Shown here one piece after another: positions 14,500 to 23,811 of a stretch of 38,588 bases of DNA. This DNA is from Vicinamibacteria bacterium (lineage in GTDB: Bacteria > Acidobacteriota > Vicinamibacteria > Fen-336 > JAGNNV01): assembly GCA_017990495.1 (NCBI GenBank), contig JAGNNV010000001.1:11723-50310 (forward strand), in the 5' to 3' direction. The notes beneath the pieces were generated by a model. That model saw nothing but the letters and a program-made list of their open reading frames with translations. It made no database searches and was not told the origin of the DNA. Position 1 is the first letter of the stretch; each line of letters opens with the position of its first letter. A program made the translations under genes and the position numbers.

Positions 14500-16497
14500 T
14501 TATCCGAGCTGACCCGGCATCGGAATGGCCGCGGTGGGGGATTCCGGTCCGATCGCCGCGGGCTCGCCCAGAAGAGCCGCCGGCACCGTCCACTTCCAGC
14601 CGTTGCGGTCGGCGATGGCCTCGAGCTCGTCCGCGAGTTCGCGAGCGCTCACCGGATGCCGCCTCTTCGGGTCTTTTTCGAGAAGACCGAGGATGATCTG
14701 GTCCACCGCCGGGGGAACCGAACGGTTGATCTCGCGGACCGAGACGGGAGCCATGGTCACCGTCTTCACCAGGGTTTCCTGGGGGTTCTTGCCCATGTGG
14801 GGAGGGTCGCCCGTGAGCAGTTCGTAGAACATCGCCCCCACGCCGAAGAGGTCGGCCATGGGCGTGAAGGCGGCGGAACCCAGGGCTTCAGGGGGTAGAT
14901 ATCCCGGGGTTCCGAAGGTCCCGGAAAGACTCCCGGTGTTCCGCACCGCCGAGCGGGCGATGCCGAAGTCGGTGACCTTGATGCCGCCGTCGCGTCCGAG
15001 CAGGATGTTCGCGGGCTTGATGTCGCAGTGGATGACTCCCGCGTTGTGGGCGGCCTCGAGGCCGCGACTGATCTGAACGATCAGAGGCAAGGCCAGTTCG
15101 AGGCGCAGCGTGCCCGTGCGCGCGAGCAGGCTTTCAAGACTCATCCCGTCCACGAACTCCATGGCCAGGAACGCGGCCTGCTCGGTGTCCTCGACGTCGT
15201 AGATGGCCACGATATTGGGATGGTTGAACTTGGCCACGGTGATGGCCTCGCGCATGAGGACCTGACGCTGTTCCGCCGCGGTGACGCTGGCCCGGGCACC
15301 GCTGTCGAGATGCACGGTCTTGATGGCCACCGGTCGTTCGAGTTTGGGATCCCAACCGCGGAAGACCGACCCCATCCCGCCGCTGCCCAGGATGTCGAGG
15401 ACCAGATAGCGCGAAAGGAAGACCTTGCCGATCGCTTCCCGGTCCAGGGTCTGCCGGCGCATGGTGGCGAAGGCTTCCTTGAGCTGGGTGATTTCGTTCC
15501 CCGGCGCGGGCGCTTTGTCGCGACGCCTGGCCGCGCGCCATTGCGAACGCGCGATCTCGTCGATGGGGCGTATGACCGCGAAGTAGCCGAGGGCGGAGAA
15601 GAGCAGGGTGAGGAAAAGCGCCACCACCACGGATAGCGAACCGGTGCGGCGCATCTGCGCGGCTACCGCCTCCGCCGAAGTGGCGGGCTGGATGGAGGCC
15701 ACGAACCAGGGCGCGCTCTGCACGCGGCTGTGCGCGCCCGCGATCACCGGATCACCATCGTCGTAACGGGCCGCGCCGGAGGTGGCGCGCGCCCGACCCG
15801 CGGCGAGCAACGCCTTCGGGAACCGGGGTTTTTCTCCGGTGATGTTGGACTCGGCGATCATCTGCTCGTTCAGGTCGAAAAGGCCGATGATGGCGTCGAG
15901 GCCGATCTCTTCAGTGGTGAGAATTTCCGAGAGGGCGGAACCGTCGACCATGATCCGGAGTTCGCCCTTGCCCTCATCGAGGGGCGCGGCGATGCGCACC
16001 CATAGCAGAGATCCCGGAATCACCGCCACCGGAGCCGCGGTGGGAGCGGCCAGGGCCGGGTTCACCATTTCGGCGAAACCCGCACGCGTGGCCCCGCCCA
16101 CTTCGATGCCCAGGGCGTTCACCACCACCGCTCCCTTGATTGCGGGATCAGCTTGCAGGAGGCCTGCCACCATCTCCGCCACCTGGTCGCGGCTGGCGCG
16201 GAGCAGAAACGGGTTCGAGGACAGGGTCTGCGCGGAAATGCGCAGGGAGCGGATCCACGCGTCGACCCGGGCCGCGGTGGTGCGCGCGGTCACCGAGTGG
16301 GTGGTGAGGATCTGGTCCATCACCGAATCGCGGGTGAGTTGAACCAGCCAGGGGATGATGATCAGCGGAATCAGACTGACCGCGCCGAGCACGAGGATGA
16401 ACCGTCCGAGCAGGCCGGTGCGCAGAAGACGGCCGAGCCGCAAGAGCCTCCTGCCCAGTGAGGGCGGATGAGTGGACGTGCCGCCTTGGGCGATCAT
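14500..16497 (-). CDS. Membrane receptor Ser/Thr kinase with extracytoplasmic Cache-like sensor
   Basis: A 665-residue protein with the layout of a chemoreceptor or histidine kinase sensor joined to a Hanks kinase. TM1 is at about 33-54, the periplasmic Cache-like sensor at 55-285 and TM2 at about 287-309. A HAMP-like linker (PIDEIARSQWRA to LKEAFATMRRQT) runs over 311-350 and the kinase domain over about 363-630. The kinase has GSGGMGSVFRG at 371-381, catalytic K393, HCDIKPAN at 490-497 and DFG at 510-512. Cysteine replaces the arginine of HRD, making it a non-RD kinase, which in other organisms often means activation without activation-loop phosphorylation. It is followed 14 bases later by the LysM-FecR gene and 37 bases after the peroxiredoxin gene, all on the same strand. 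Sensor ligand and substrate are unknown. Confidence 0.9.
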   Translation of the reverse strand: MIAQGGTSTHPPSLGRRLLRLGRLLRTGLLGRFILVLGAVSLIPLIIIPWLVQLTRDSVMDQILTTHSVTARTTAARVDAWIRSLRISAQTLSSNPFLLRASRDQVAEMVAGLLQADPAIKGAVVVNALGIEVGGATRAGFAEMVNPALAAPTAAPVAVIPGSLLWVRIAAPLDEGKGELRIMVDGSALSEILTTEEIGLDAIIGLFDLNEQMIAESNITGEKPRFPKALLAAGRARATSGAARYDDGDPVIAGAHSRVQSAPWFVASIQPATSAEAVAAQMRRTGSLSVVVALFLTLLFSALGYFAVIRPIDEIARSQWRAARRRDKAPAPGNEITQLKEAFATMRRQTLDREAIGKVFLSRYLVLDILGSGGMGSVFRGWDPKLERPVAIKTVHLDSGARASVTAAEQRQVLMREAITVAKFNHPNIVAIYDVEDTEQAAFLAMEFVDGMSLESLLARTGTLRLELALPLIVQISRGLEAAHNAGVIHCDIKPANILLGRDGGIKVTDFGIARSAVRNTGSLSGTFGTPGYLPPEALGSAAFTPMADLFGVGAMFYELLTGDPPHMGKNPQETLVKTVTMAPVSVREINRSVPPAVDQIILGLLEKDPKRRHPVSARELADELEAIADRNGWKWTVPAALLGEPAAIGPESPTAAIPMPGQLG

Positions 16498-16534
16498 TCG
16501 AGGTCGGGGAAGGAGATTGCCAGAAGGCTTCGGG

Positions 16535-17035
16535 TCAGAGCTGCGGGTTCTGCTTGCAGGCGGCGAGGGTGGGCGCGGGATCCAGCGCGTCCTTGCCCTT
16601 GAAGATCGCGGTGATCCGGCCGGTCTCGTCGATCACGAAGGTGGTCCGGTTCGCCCACAAAGCTCCCTTCACTCCGTAAGCCGCGGCGGTTCGCCCGCCC
16701 TGGTCGGCCAGCAGGGGAAACGTGAGCTTCAGGCTTTCCGCGAACTTCTTCTGGGTGTCGCGGTCGTCCATGGAAATGCCGAGGACCTGCGTCCCGGCGT
16801 CATCGAACATCTTCTGGTGATCCCGCAGCCCCGACAGTTCGCGGGTGCACCCGCCGGTGAAGGCCTTGGGGAAGAACGCCAGGACAACCTTCTTCTTGCC
16901 CTTGAAGGCGGAGAGCTGGATGGTCTTGCCATCCGAGCCGGGCAGGGAGAACCGCGGAGCTTCTTCGCCCACCTTGAGTTGCGGCGAGGTCTCCGCGGCG
17001 GCGAGGAGCAGGGTGAAGGCCAGCGCGCTGATCAT
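16535..17035 (-). CDS. Exported peroxiredoxin (AhpC/TSA, Bcp-like)
   Basis: A 166-residue thioredoxin-fold peroxidase. The start ATG at 17035 gives a short signal-like segment (ISALAFTLLLAAAE), so it probably acts in the periplasm. The peroxidatic cysteine is C63 in FPKAFTGGCTRE, and a second cysteine, C160, lies near the C-terminus (AACKQNPQL) where E. coli Bcp has none. GVKGALWANRTTFVIDETG is the typical Bcp segment. A longer frame upstream of 17035 is rejected because it overlaps the divergent promoter region. A TAGGTT -10-like box ends at 17044, so the mRNA may be leaderless. It lies upstream of the receptor kinase on the same strand. Confidence 0.88.
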   Translation of the reverse strand: MISALAFTLLLAAAETSPQLKVGEEAPRFSLPGSDGKTIQLSAFKGKKKVVLAFFPKAFTGGCTRELSGLRDHQKMFDDAGTQVLGISMDDRDTQKKFAESLKLTFPLLADQGGRTAAAYGVKGALWANRTTFVIDETGRITAIFKGKDALDPAPTLAACKQNPQL

Positions 17036-17043
17036 GGCCCGCG

Positions 17044-17103
17044 AACCTAACACGGAAACCGCCCCGCCCTCCCTTGACACGAACGAGCGGAACCGCCTAA
17101 AAA
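17044..17103. promoter_or_regulatory. Divergent promoters for peroxiredoxin (-) and a small protein (+)
   Basis: On the plus strand a perfect TTGACA (17074-17079) is followed after 18 bases by TAAAAA (17098-17103), pointing to the ATG at 17129 with a predicted RNA start near 17110. On the minus strand TAGGTT (17049-17044) lies just before the peroxiredoxin ATG at 17035, with no clear -35 box. The plus-strand promoter is one of the best in the window. Confidence 0.6.
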
Positions 17104-17128
17104 GTGCGAGCCTGAGGTTCCACCCAAA

Positions 17129-17434
17129 ATGAGCGAGAAGCCGAGATCGAAATCCGACGAACTGCACGCCCTGTTGAGCGATCTTGGCCGCTGTGTGCAG
17201 GAGGCGGTGACGAGCTCAGCCGAAGTCTCGGCCGCCCTCGACCGCATTCGCGAGCGAGGCTACGAGCCCTCATTCGTGGTGGAGACCAGTGTCGCTTCCG
17301 CCGCCAACGCCGCGGAGGGCGAAGGCGGAGTGGAGATGAGCGTGGGCGTCACCCACAGCCCTGAGCCCGCGGACCCCGCCATGACCCCGCTCGACAAGAA
17401 GTTCCTGAGGTCGCTGAAAATCAGCGTGGAGTAG
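17129..17434 (+). CDS. Small soluble protein of unknown function
   Basis: A 101-residue acidic protein. An N-terminal helix-rich part (DELHALLSDLGRCVQEAVTS, then AALDRIRERGYEPSFVVET) is followed by an Ala/Glu/Gly-rich linker and a compact C-terminal motif, LDKKFLRSLKISVE. No catalytic motif or membrane segment is seen. The strong promoter TTGACA-18-TAAAAA upstream, the high-GC codon bias and the sharply bounded ends support a real gene. I do not recognise the family; similar short proteins with a DKKFLRSLKI-type C-terminus may exist in Acidobacteriota, but this is an impression from memory. It faces enolase across about 120 bases. Confidence 0.75.
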   Translation: MSEKPRSKSDELHALLSDLGRCVQEAVTSSAEVSAALDRIRERGYEPSFVVETSVASAANAAEGEGGVEMSVGVTHSPEPADPAMTPLDKKFLRSLKISVE

Positions 17435-17557
17435 ATGACAGCTGCGGCCGAGCCAGCGCCAAGCAAGTTGGACCTCTCGTCACCCCGGTGCAGCCACTCC
17501 GTTTGACGTGCGGAAACCGGGGCCTAGCGTGAGAACGCCGTTTGGTGACCGCGAAAC
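17435..17557. other. Intergenic region between convergent genes, with inverted repeat and promoter-like sequence
   Basis: CCCCGGT (17483-17489) and ACCGGGG (17516-17522) form a 7-bp inverted repeat with a long 26-base loop, possibly part of a convergent termination structure for the small protein and enolase. No T-run follows. Overlapping it, TTGACG (17503-17508) and TAGCGT (17525-17530) with 16-base spacing look like a plus-strand promoter with no gene in front of it, which would read antisense into the end of eno. Confidence 0.3.
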
Positions 17558-18880
<1,323 letters not shown>

Positions 18881-18883
18881 TTA

Positions 18884-18912
18884 AACATAGCAGCGGCGCG
18901 AGCGGTCCCCAA
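18884..18912 (-). promoter_or_regulatory. Probable eno promoter
   Basis: On the minus strand TTGGGG (18912-18907) is separated by exactly 17 bases from TATGTT (18889-18884). The predicted RNA start is near 18877, giving a leader of about 39 bases before the eno ATG at 18838; a GGGAGAAACC ribosome site precedes the start. Confidence 0.55.
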
Positions 18913-18975
18913 TCTGGTAGCGTCGCCCCTCCACAAGAGCCTCATGGCCCTCAAACGATAAGGACTCCACCGCAA

Positions 18976-20379
18976 ATGACCAGCGGATCGCCCGTTCACG
19001 AAGCGCTCGCCCACCTTGAATCCAACTTCGATGGCTTCAAGAAGACCCTGATCGAGCTGTCGAAAATCCCCAGCATTTCGGCGGCGCCCTTTCCCAAAGA
19101 GGCGGTGCAGAAGTCCGCTGCCGCCGTCGCCGATTCGCTGCGCGCGGCCGGGGTGGAGAACGTCCAGATACTCAACATCGAAGGCGTGCACCCTTACGTC
19201 TACGGCGACTATCTTCACAAGAAGGGCGCCCCCACCCTTCTCCTCTACGGCCACCACGATGTGCAGCCCGTGGGCAACGAGGCCCGCTGGGCCACCCCTC
19301 CCTTCGAGCCGGTGGAGAAGGGCGGCAGGCTTTATGGCCGCGGCGTGGCCGACGACAAGGGTGGCGTGATGACCCACGTGGCTGCGGTCGCCTGTTATCT
19401 CAAGACCGTGGGCTCGCTGCCGTGCAACGTCAAGTTCGTCATCGAAGGTGAAGAGGAGATCGGCTCAGAGAACCTGGCCACCTTCCTCAAGAAGTACCGC
19501 AAGATGCTCGATGCGGATTTCATTGTTCTCTCCGACACCTCGAACTTCGACACCGGCGTGCCCGCCCTCACCTACCAGCTTCGCGGCATCGTCCAGGTGG
19601 ACGTGGAGGTCGAGACCCTGAAGCAGCCCCGCCATTCCGGGATGTGGGGCGGTCCGGTCCCCGACCCCGTCCAGGTTCTCTCCCGCATGATCGCCGACCT
19701 CACCACCGCCGATGGCAAGATCAACGTGCCCGGCCTGTACAACAAGGTGGCGAAGACCGGGGCCAAGCAGCTCGCGCGCATCCGCAAGCTGCCCTTCCGC
19801 GAGGCCCAGTTCAAGAAGGAAGCCGGTCTCCTGCCGGGCGTCCGCCTCTCCGGCGAGGCGCGCTACTCGGTGTACGAGCGCCTGTGGACCCGCCCTTCGC
19901 TCACCGTCATCGCCATGGAGTCGCATCCGCTCAAGGGCGCCTCGAACCAGATCGTGAGCGCGGCGCGCGCGCGCCTTTCGCTGCGCACCGTCCCCAACAT
20001 GGACGGCGCCGACGCGGGCCGCCTTCTGGTGAAGCGTCTCACCAAGAACCCGCCTTTCGGCTCCAAGGTGACGGCCAAGGTCACCGGCAACACGCCGTGG
20101 TGGACCACCGACCCGGAAGGTCCCGCGTTCGAGGCGGCCCGTCGGGCGCTCAAGGCCGGCTACGGCAAGGAGACGGTGATGATGGGCGCGGGCGGCACCA
20201 TTGGCTTCGTCGGTCCTTTCGAGAAGACCCTGGGCGGCGTGCCCTGCCTGCTCATGGGCGTTGAAGATCCGTACTGCAACGCTCATTCGGAAAACGAAAG
20301 CCTCGACATCGCCGACTTCAAGAAGTCGATCCGCAGCGCCATCTTCATGTACGACGAACTGAGCCGCGTCACGACGTAG
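18976..20379 (+). CDS. M20/M28-clan dinuclear zinc peptidase (dipeptidase-like)
   Basis: A 467-residue cytoplasmic metallopeptidase of the M20 family, of the acetylornithine deacetylase / DapE / carnosinase-like type. The zinc-site residues are visible: H93 in YGHHDVQP, D126 in GRGVADDKGG, the E160/E161 pair in IEGEEEIGS (catalytic glutamate plus ligand), D187 in VLSDTSN and a histidine near 437 in NAHSENE. The insert dimerisation domain lies between about 205 and 370. The ATG at 18976 has AAGGA 11 bases upstream; a longer in-frame start at 18868 would read through the eno promoter and was rejected. It probably hydrolyses dipeptides or short peptides. The creatininase-family gene follows after eight bases and may act on related amide substrates. 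Confidence 0.92.
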   Translation: MTSGSPVHEALAHLESNFDGFKKTLIELSKIPSISAAPFPKEAVQKSAAAVADSLRAAGVENVQILNIEGVHPYVYGDYLHKKGAPTLLLYGHHDVQPVGNEARWATPPFEPVEKGGRLYGRGVADDKGGVMTHVAAVACYLKTVGSLPCNVKFVIEGEEEIGSENLATFLKKYRKMLDADFIVLSDTSNFDTGVPALTYQLRGIVQVDVEVETLKQPRHSGMWGGPVPDPVQVLSRMIADLTTADGKINVPGLYNKVAKTGAKQLARIRKLPFREAQFKKEAGLLPGVRLSGEARYSVYERLWTRPSLTVIAMESHPLKGASNQIVSAARARLSLRTVPNMDGADAGRLLVKRLTKNPPFGSKVTAKVTGNTPWWTTDPEGPAFEAARRALKAGYGKETVMMGAGGTIGFVGPFEKTLGGVPCLLMGVEDPYCNAHSENESLDIADFKKSIRSAIFMYDELSRVTT

Positions 20380-20387
20380 AGCCGCTG

Positions 20388-21398
20388 ATGACCCGCGATT
20401 TGATCCGGGCCCTTTGCCTTTCGGGCGCAATCGTTTCATCGACTCCGGGACTTTCGGCCGCGGCCGACGTGCTCAGGATCGGCGATCTCAACACGCGTCA
20501 GATTCAGGCTCTCGATCGCAGCAAGACCGTGGTTTTTCTGGTCGGCGGGATGCTGGAGGAACACGGGCCCTACCTCCCCGCCAATACGGACGGCATTCTG
20601 AGCGAGAAGCTCACGGAAGTACTCACTCGTGATCTCCTGGCGAAGCACCCGGAATTCACGGCGCTGGTCTTTCCGACCGTCCCTCTCGGTTCGAGCGGGT
20701 CGAATGAAATCGGCGGACGTTTCTTCGTCCACGAGGGCACTTACGCGGTGCGGCCCCGGACCCTCCGCGCCATATTCATGGATCTCGCGACGGAACTGGG
20801 AGAACAGGGATTCAAGACCCTCATGATCGTTCATGTCCACGGCGCGCCCCTGCACAACCGCGCCCTCGACGAGGCTTCCGATTTCTTCCGCGACACTTAT
20901 GGCGGGAACATGGTCCATCTGTGGGGCCTGGTGCCGGTTCTGTCCGGTTGGGGCAACGCCCTCGGCAGCCTCCCGGCGGCCGAAAAGAAGGAGGATGGCG
21001 TGTCGCTGCACGCAGGCCTCGACGAAACAAGTTTGATGCTGCACCTGCGGAAAGACCTCGTGGCCCCTGACTACAAGGAGGCGCCGGCCGTCTCGGGTTC
21101 GACGCTCTTGGAGAGTTTCGCCCTCCCCAAGAACCCGGCCTGGCGCGGGTACTGGGGTTCTCCCCGACTTGGGTCCGCGGAACTCGGAAGGAAGATCTGG
21201 GACGGTTTTTCCGCGGCGGCATCCCTTCACATGCTGAAGATCGTTGAAGGCGCTGATCCCAGGCAATACGTTCGCTACGCCGATCTCCTGGAGAAGAACC
21301 CTCTCTACAAGACCTGGTTCGAGTCATCGGAACAACGCGACGAGGCGCTCGGAGCAAGACAACAGAAATGGCTCGACGCCCGCCGGAAAACTCCCTGA
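20388..21398 (+). CDS. Exported creatininase-family amidohydrolase
   Basis: A 336-residue protein with an N-terminal signal-like segment (IRALCLSGAIVSSTPGLSAAA, 6-26) and a creatininase/MftE-type fold. Metal-site candidates are E58 and H59 in LEEHGPYLPANTD with D68, plus the histidines of VHVHGAPLHN (149-156) and the acidic residue in HAGLDETSLML. The classical creatininase NGHGGN motif is altered here to VHVHGAP. Most family members are cytoplasmic, so export is unusual. The gene follows the M20 peptidase by eight bases and ends convergent with the ABC permease gene. The true substrate is unknown; amide or cyclic amide hydrolysis is expected from the family. Confidence 0.83.
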   Translation: MTRDLIRALCLSGAIVSSTPGLSAAADVLRIGDLNTRQIQALDRSKTVVFLVGGMLEEHGPYLPANTDGILSEKLTEVLTRDLLAKHPEFTALVFPTVPLGSSGSNEIGGRFFVHEGTYAVRPRTLRAIFMDLATELGEQGFKTLMIVHVHGAPLHNRALDEASDFFRDTYGGNMVHLWGLVPVLSGWGNALGSLPAAEKKEDGVSLHAGLDETSLMLHLRKDLVAPDYKEAPAVSGSTLLESFALPKNPAWRGYWGSPRLGSAELGRKIWDGFSAAASLHMLKIVEGADPRQYVRYADLLEKNPLYKTWFESSEQRDEALGARQQKWLDARRKTP

Positions 21399-21484
21399 GC
21401 CGCGAAAGGCTCCAAGACTGGGCGACCTTCACCAGGTCGGAAATCGCCGCCATGTCGACGCAGCCACGGCCCGAGGCGCGCACC
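21399..21484. other. Short convergent intergenic region with small hairpin
   Basis: CGACCT (21423-21428) and AGGTCG (21434-21439) form a 6-bp stem with a 5-base loop, without an adjacent T-tract on either strand. It lies between the 3' ends of the creatininase and ABC permease genes and could weakly assist termination. Nothing else is recognised here. Confidence 0.25.
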
Positions 21485-23041
21485 CTACCCAGGTGAATCG
21501 TCGAGGAGCACTTCCAGCACCTGCAGCTCGCGCTTCACCAGCAGACGTTCGGCGATGGCGATGAGGACCGCGTACGTCGCGAAGGAGCCGAGGCCGGCGA
21601 GGGCCAGCATCGGCATCGAGTAGGCGCCGTCGGCGAAACGCGGGCCGAGCCACACCAGGAACAGGAACGGCGATGCGATAAGAGCGGTGGCCAATGTGGC
21701 GAACAGGCTCAGCAAACCGTTGCTGCCCTGACGCGCGTCCACCCTTTGCGCGAATGGGTTCAGGCGGTCGTGGGGCAGGGCGAAGGGCCGCAGGATCGAG
21801 ACAAAGTGCTGTACGCCCATGCTGGTGGGGATGAGAGCCAGGACGACGGCGGCCATTCCAAAGGCAGCATCGGCGCCGGCCCGCCACCCCATCACCGCGA
21901 TGATGGCGAGGAGCGGCGGCAGCCGGAACAAGAGACTGGAAACGTCGCTCGCGGCGAGCAGCGACCAGCGCGGCGCCGGAGTGCCGAGGATGAGCGCCAC
22001 CCCGCGGCCGATCACGAGGAACGCGTTCCCGCCCACGAGGCTCAGGAACACCACCATGCCCACCGGGCTCACCAGGGTTCCCGGACGCGACAAGGAGAAG
22101 GCGAGAAACCCCATCATCAGCGTGGGCATGAGCAGCGCCATACGCGCGGCGGGAGTGCGCAGCTGAGTGCGCAACTGTGTTTCGATCAGCGCGCCCAACG
22201 CCCCGGGGAGGAAAACGCGGGCGGGTCGGACCTTCGCGGCCTTCCGTACTCGATCTTCGCCCTCGCCGGCGAGGATGCGATTCAGCAGCGTCATCGAAAG
22301 GATGGCGATGCCGCCGAGCAGAAGCACGGCGGGGATCGCGTACCGGAGACTCGCGGCGAAGTCGCCCGCTCCCGCGTACACCGCGGCCCGGGCCGCCCAA
22401 CCGAGAGGCGACAAAACCGCCAGCGGTTCGATGAGAGGACGCAGCGCCTCCCGGGTGCCGCGATAGTTGAAGAGCGAGGGCAGGAAGAAGATCGAGAAGG
22501 CCAGCACGCGGGCGAGGTCGGCCACCCAGGTTCGGCGGGCCATCAGGACCGCGAGCAGTGACATGGCGTGGGCGCCGGCGAGCAGAGTGAGGTGGGCGAG
22601 AAGCGCGAGGGGAAGGGTGACGAGGATCAGCGCGGGCGAAGACGCAGCGCCAAGAGCCGCGCCGATCAGCACCGGCGATTCAAGAACGAGAGGCGCCACC
22701 ACACCGGTGAGGAGCGAGTACACCAGCAGTTCGCCGCGGCGGATAGGCAGATGCAGCAGGTTCTGCAGCGACGCCCCGGAAAGATTGGTGAGGATGAGGG
22801 GCCGGGTCAGGAAGAACACGCCGAACATGGTGACGACCAGGGCGGCGATGTCGGCGAAGCGGTCGACCCGCTCGCCCCGGCTCTGCGAGAGGACGAAGTA
22901 GGCGCCCACTCCCATGGCCGACGTGAAAGCGAGATAGAACAGGCCGGTCAGTGCGATGAAGATCGACGAGGCGCCCGCCGACACGAAGGCGCGTAATCGG
23001 GTGCGCAGCGACAGCCCGAGGAGGAGGAGAAGGCGGGTCAC
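21485..23041 (-). CDS. ABC transporter permease, large polytopic subunit
   Basis: A 518-residue membrane protein with about 12 hydrophobic segments (for example IFIALTGLFYLAFTSAMGVG, VVTMFGVFFLTRPLIL, AVLLLGGIAILSMTLL and a final GLGSFATYAVLIAIAERLLV). The GTG at 23041 overlaps the stop of the ATPase gene by four bases (GTGA), which fixes the partnership. The size and two-bundle layout fit ABC-2 type exporters that carry both permease halves in one chain. The substrate is unknown. Upstream in-frame sequence to 23206 is only antisense-free coding of the ATPase in another frame and was rejected as a start. Confidence 0.85.
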   Translation of the reverse strand: MTRLLLLLGLSLRTRLRAFVSAGASSIFIALTGLFYLAFTSAMGVGAYFVLSQSRGERVDRFADIAALVVTMFGVFFLTRPLILTNLSGASLQNLLHLPIRRGELLVYSLLTGVVAPLVLESPVLIGAALGAASSPALILVTLPLALLAHLTLLAGAHAMSLLAVLMARRTWVADLARVLAFSIFFLPSLFNYRGTREALRPLIEPLAVLSPLGWAARAAVYAGAGDFAASLRYAIPAVLLLGGIAILSMTLLNRILAGEGEDRVRKAAKVRPARVFLPGALGALIETQLRTQLRTPAARMALLMPTLMMGFLAFSLSRPGTLVSPVGMVVFLSLVGGNAFLVIGRGVALILGTPAPRWSLLAASDVSSLLFRLPPLLAIIAVMGWRAGADAAFGMAAVVLALIPTSMGVQHFVSILRPFALPHDRLNPFAQRVDARQGSNGLLSLFATLATALIASPFLFLVWLGPRFADGAYSMPMLALAGLGSFATYAVLIAIAERLLVKRELQVLEVLLDDSPG

Positions 23042-23811
23042 GCGCCGAGGAAGGAAGGCGGCAGCTTCGGCTTCTCCGCGCCCACCACCTGGAGGAACAC
23101 GTCTTCGAGCCGCGCGTCGGCGCCCATCTGACGCAACCGCCTTATGTCGTCCAGCGTCCCCGAGGCCACGAGCTTGCCCTCGTGGATCACGCCGATCTCG
23201 TCGCACAGACGCTCGGCCACGTCGAGCACGTGGGTGGTGAAGAAGATGGTGAGACCCGAGGCCACCAGGGCGCGGAGCAGGTCGGCGATCGACTTCACCG
23301 ACACGGGATCCACGCCGTTCAGGGCTTCATCGAGGAAGAGGACGCGGGGCTTGTGGATGAGTGCGGCGGCCAGGGCCAGCTTCTTCTTCATGCCCAGCGA
23401 GTACTCCATCACCGCCTGGGCTCGCGCCTCGGCGAGATCGAAGTAGTCGAGGAGTTCTTCGCTGCGTCTCCTCGCCTCCGCGGTGGCGAGGCCGTGGATT
23501 CTGCCTATGAAGAGCAATGTCTCCTCGCCGGTGAGCCGATCGAAAAGCGGAAGGTCGTCGGGAACGAGGCCGATGGAAGCCTTGACCGCCATGGGATCTT
23601 GATCGATCGACTGTCCGAGGATCAGCACGTCGCCGCTGGTGGGCTTTAGTAGGCCGGTCAACATGCGCAGCGTGGTGCTTTTCCCCGCGCCGTTGGGTCC
23701 GAGAAACGCGTACAGCACCCCCGGCCGGACAGCGAGGGAGAGATCGCGCACCGCCGCCTTGTTCTTGTAGGTCTTGACGAGGTGACGGGCCTCGATGGCG
23801 AGAGAAGACAT
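23038..23811 (-). CDS. ABC transporter ATP-binding protein
   Basis: A 257-residue ATPase of the CcmA/NatA-like exporter class. Walker A is FLGPNGAGKSTTL, the Q-loop region is ASIGLVPDDLPLFDRLTGEE with aspartate in the usual Q position, the signature is YSLGMKKKLALAAAL, Walker B is RVLFLDEALNGVDPV and the switch histidine lies in FFTTHVLDVAE. A C-terminal extension ends EDVFLQVVGAEKPKLPP, typical of ABC-2 ATPases. The ATG at 23811 shares one base with the stop of the thiF-like gene, so it is translationally coupled both upstream and downstream. Confidence 0.94.
   Translation of the reverse strand: MSSLAIEARHLVKTYKNKAAVRDLSLAVRPGVLYAFLGPNGAGKSTTLRMLTGLLKPTSGDVLILGQSIDQDPMAVKASIGLVPDDLPLFDRLTGEETLLFIGRIHGLATAEARRRSEELLDYFDLAEARAQAVMEYSLGMKKKLALAAALIHKPRVLFLDEALNGVDPVSVKSIADLLRALVASGLTIFFTTHVLDVAERLCDEIGVIHEGKLVASGTLDDIRRLRQMGADARLEDVFLQVVGAEKPKLPPSFLGA

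Noticed and set aside
18943-18960. Five-codon open frame (ATG GCC CTC AAA CGA TAA) before the M20 peptidase
   Set aside because: Too short to support as a leader peptide; no attenuator hairpin is visible around it.
21420-21484. Possible remnant of a coding sequence between the creatininase and ABC permease genes (minus-strand frame near VDMAAISDLVKVAQSW)
   Set aside because: Only about 20 residues of protein-like sequence without start or known match; could be chance.
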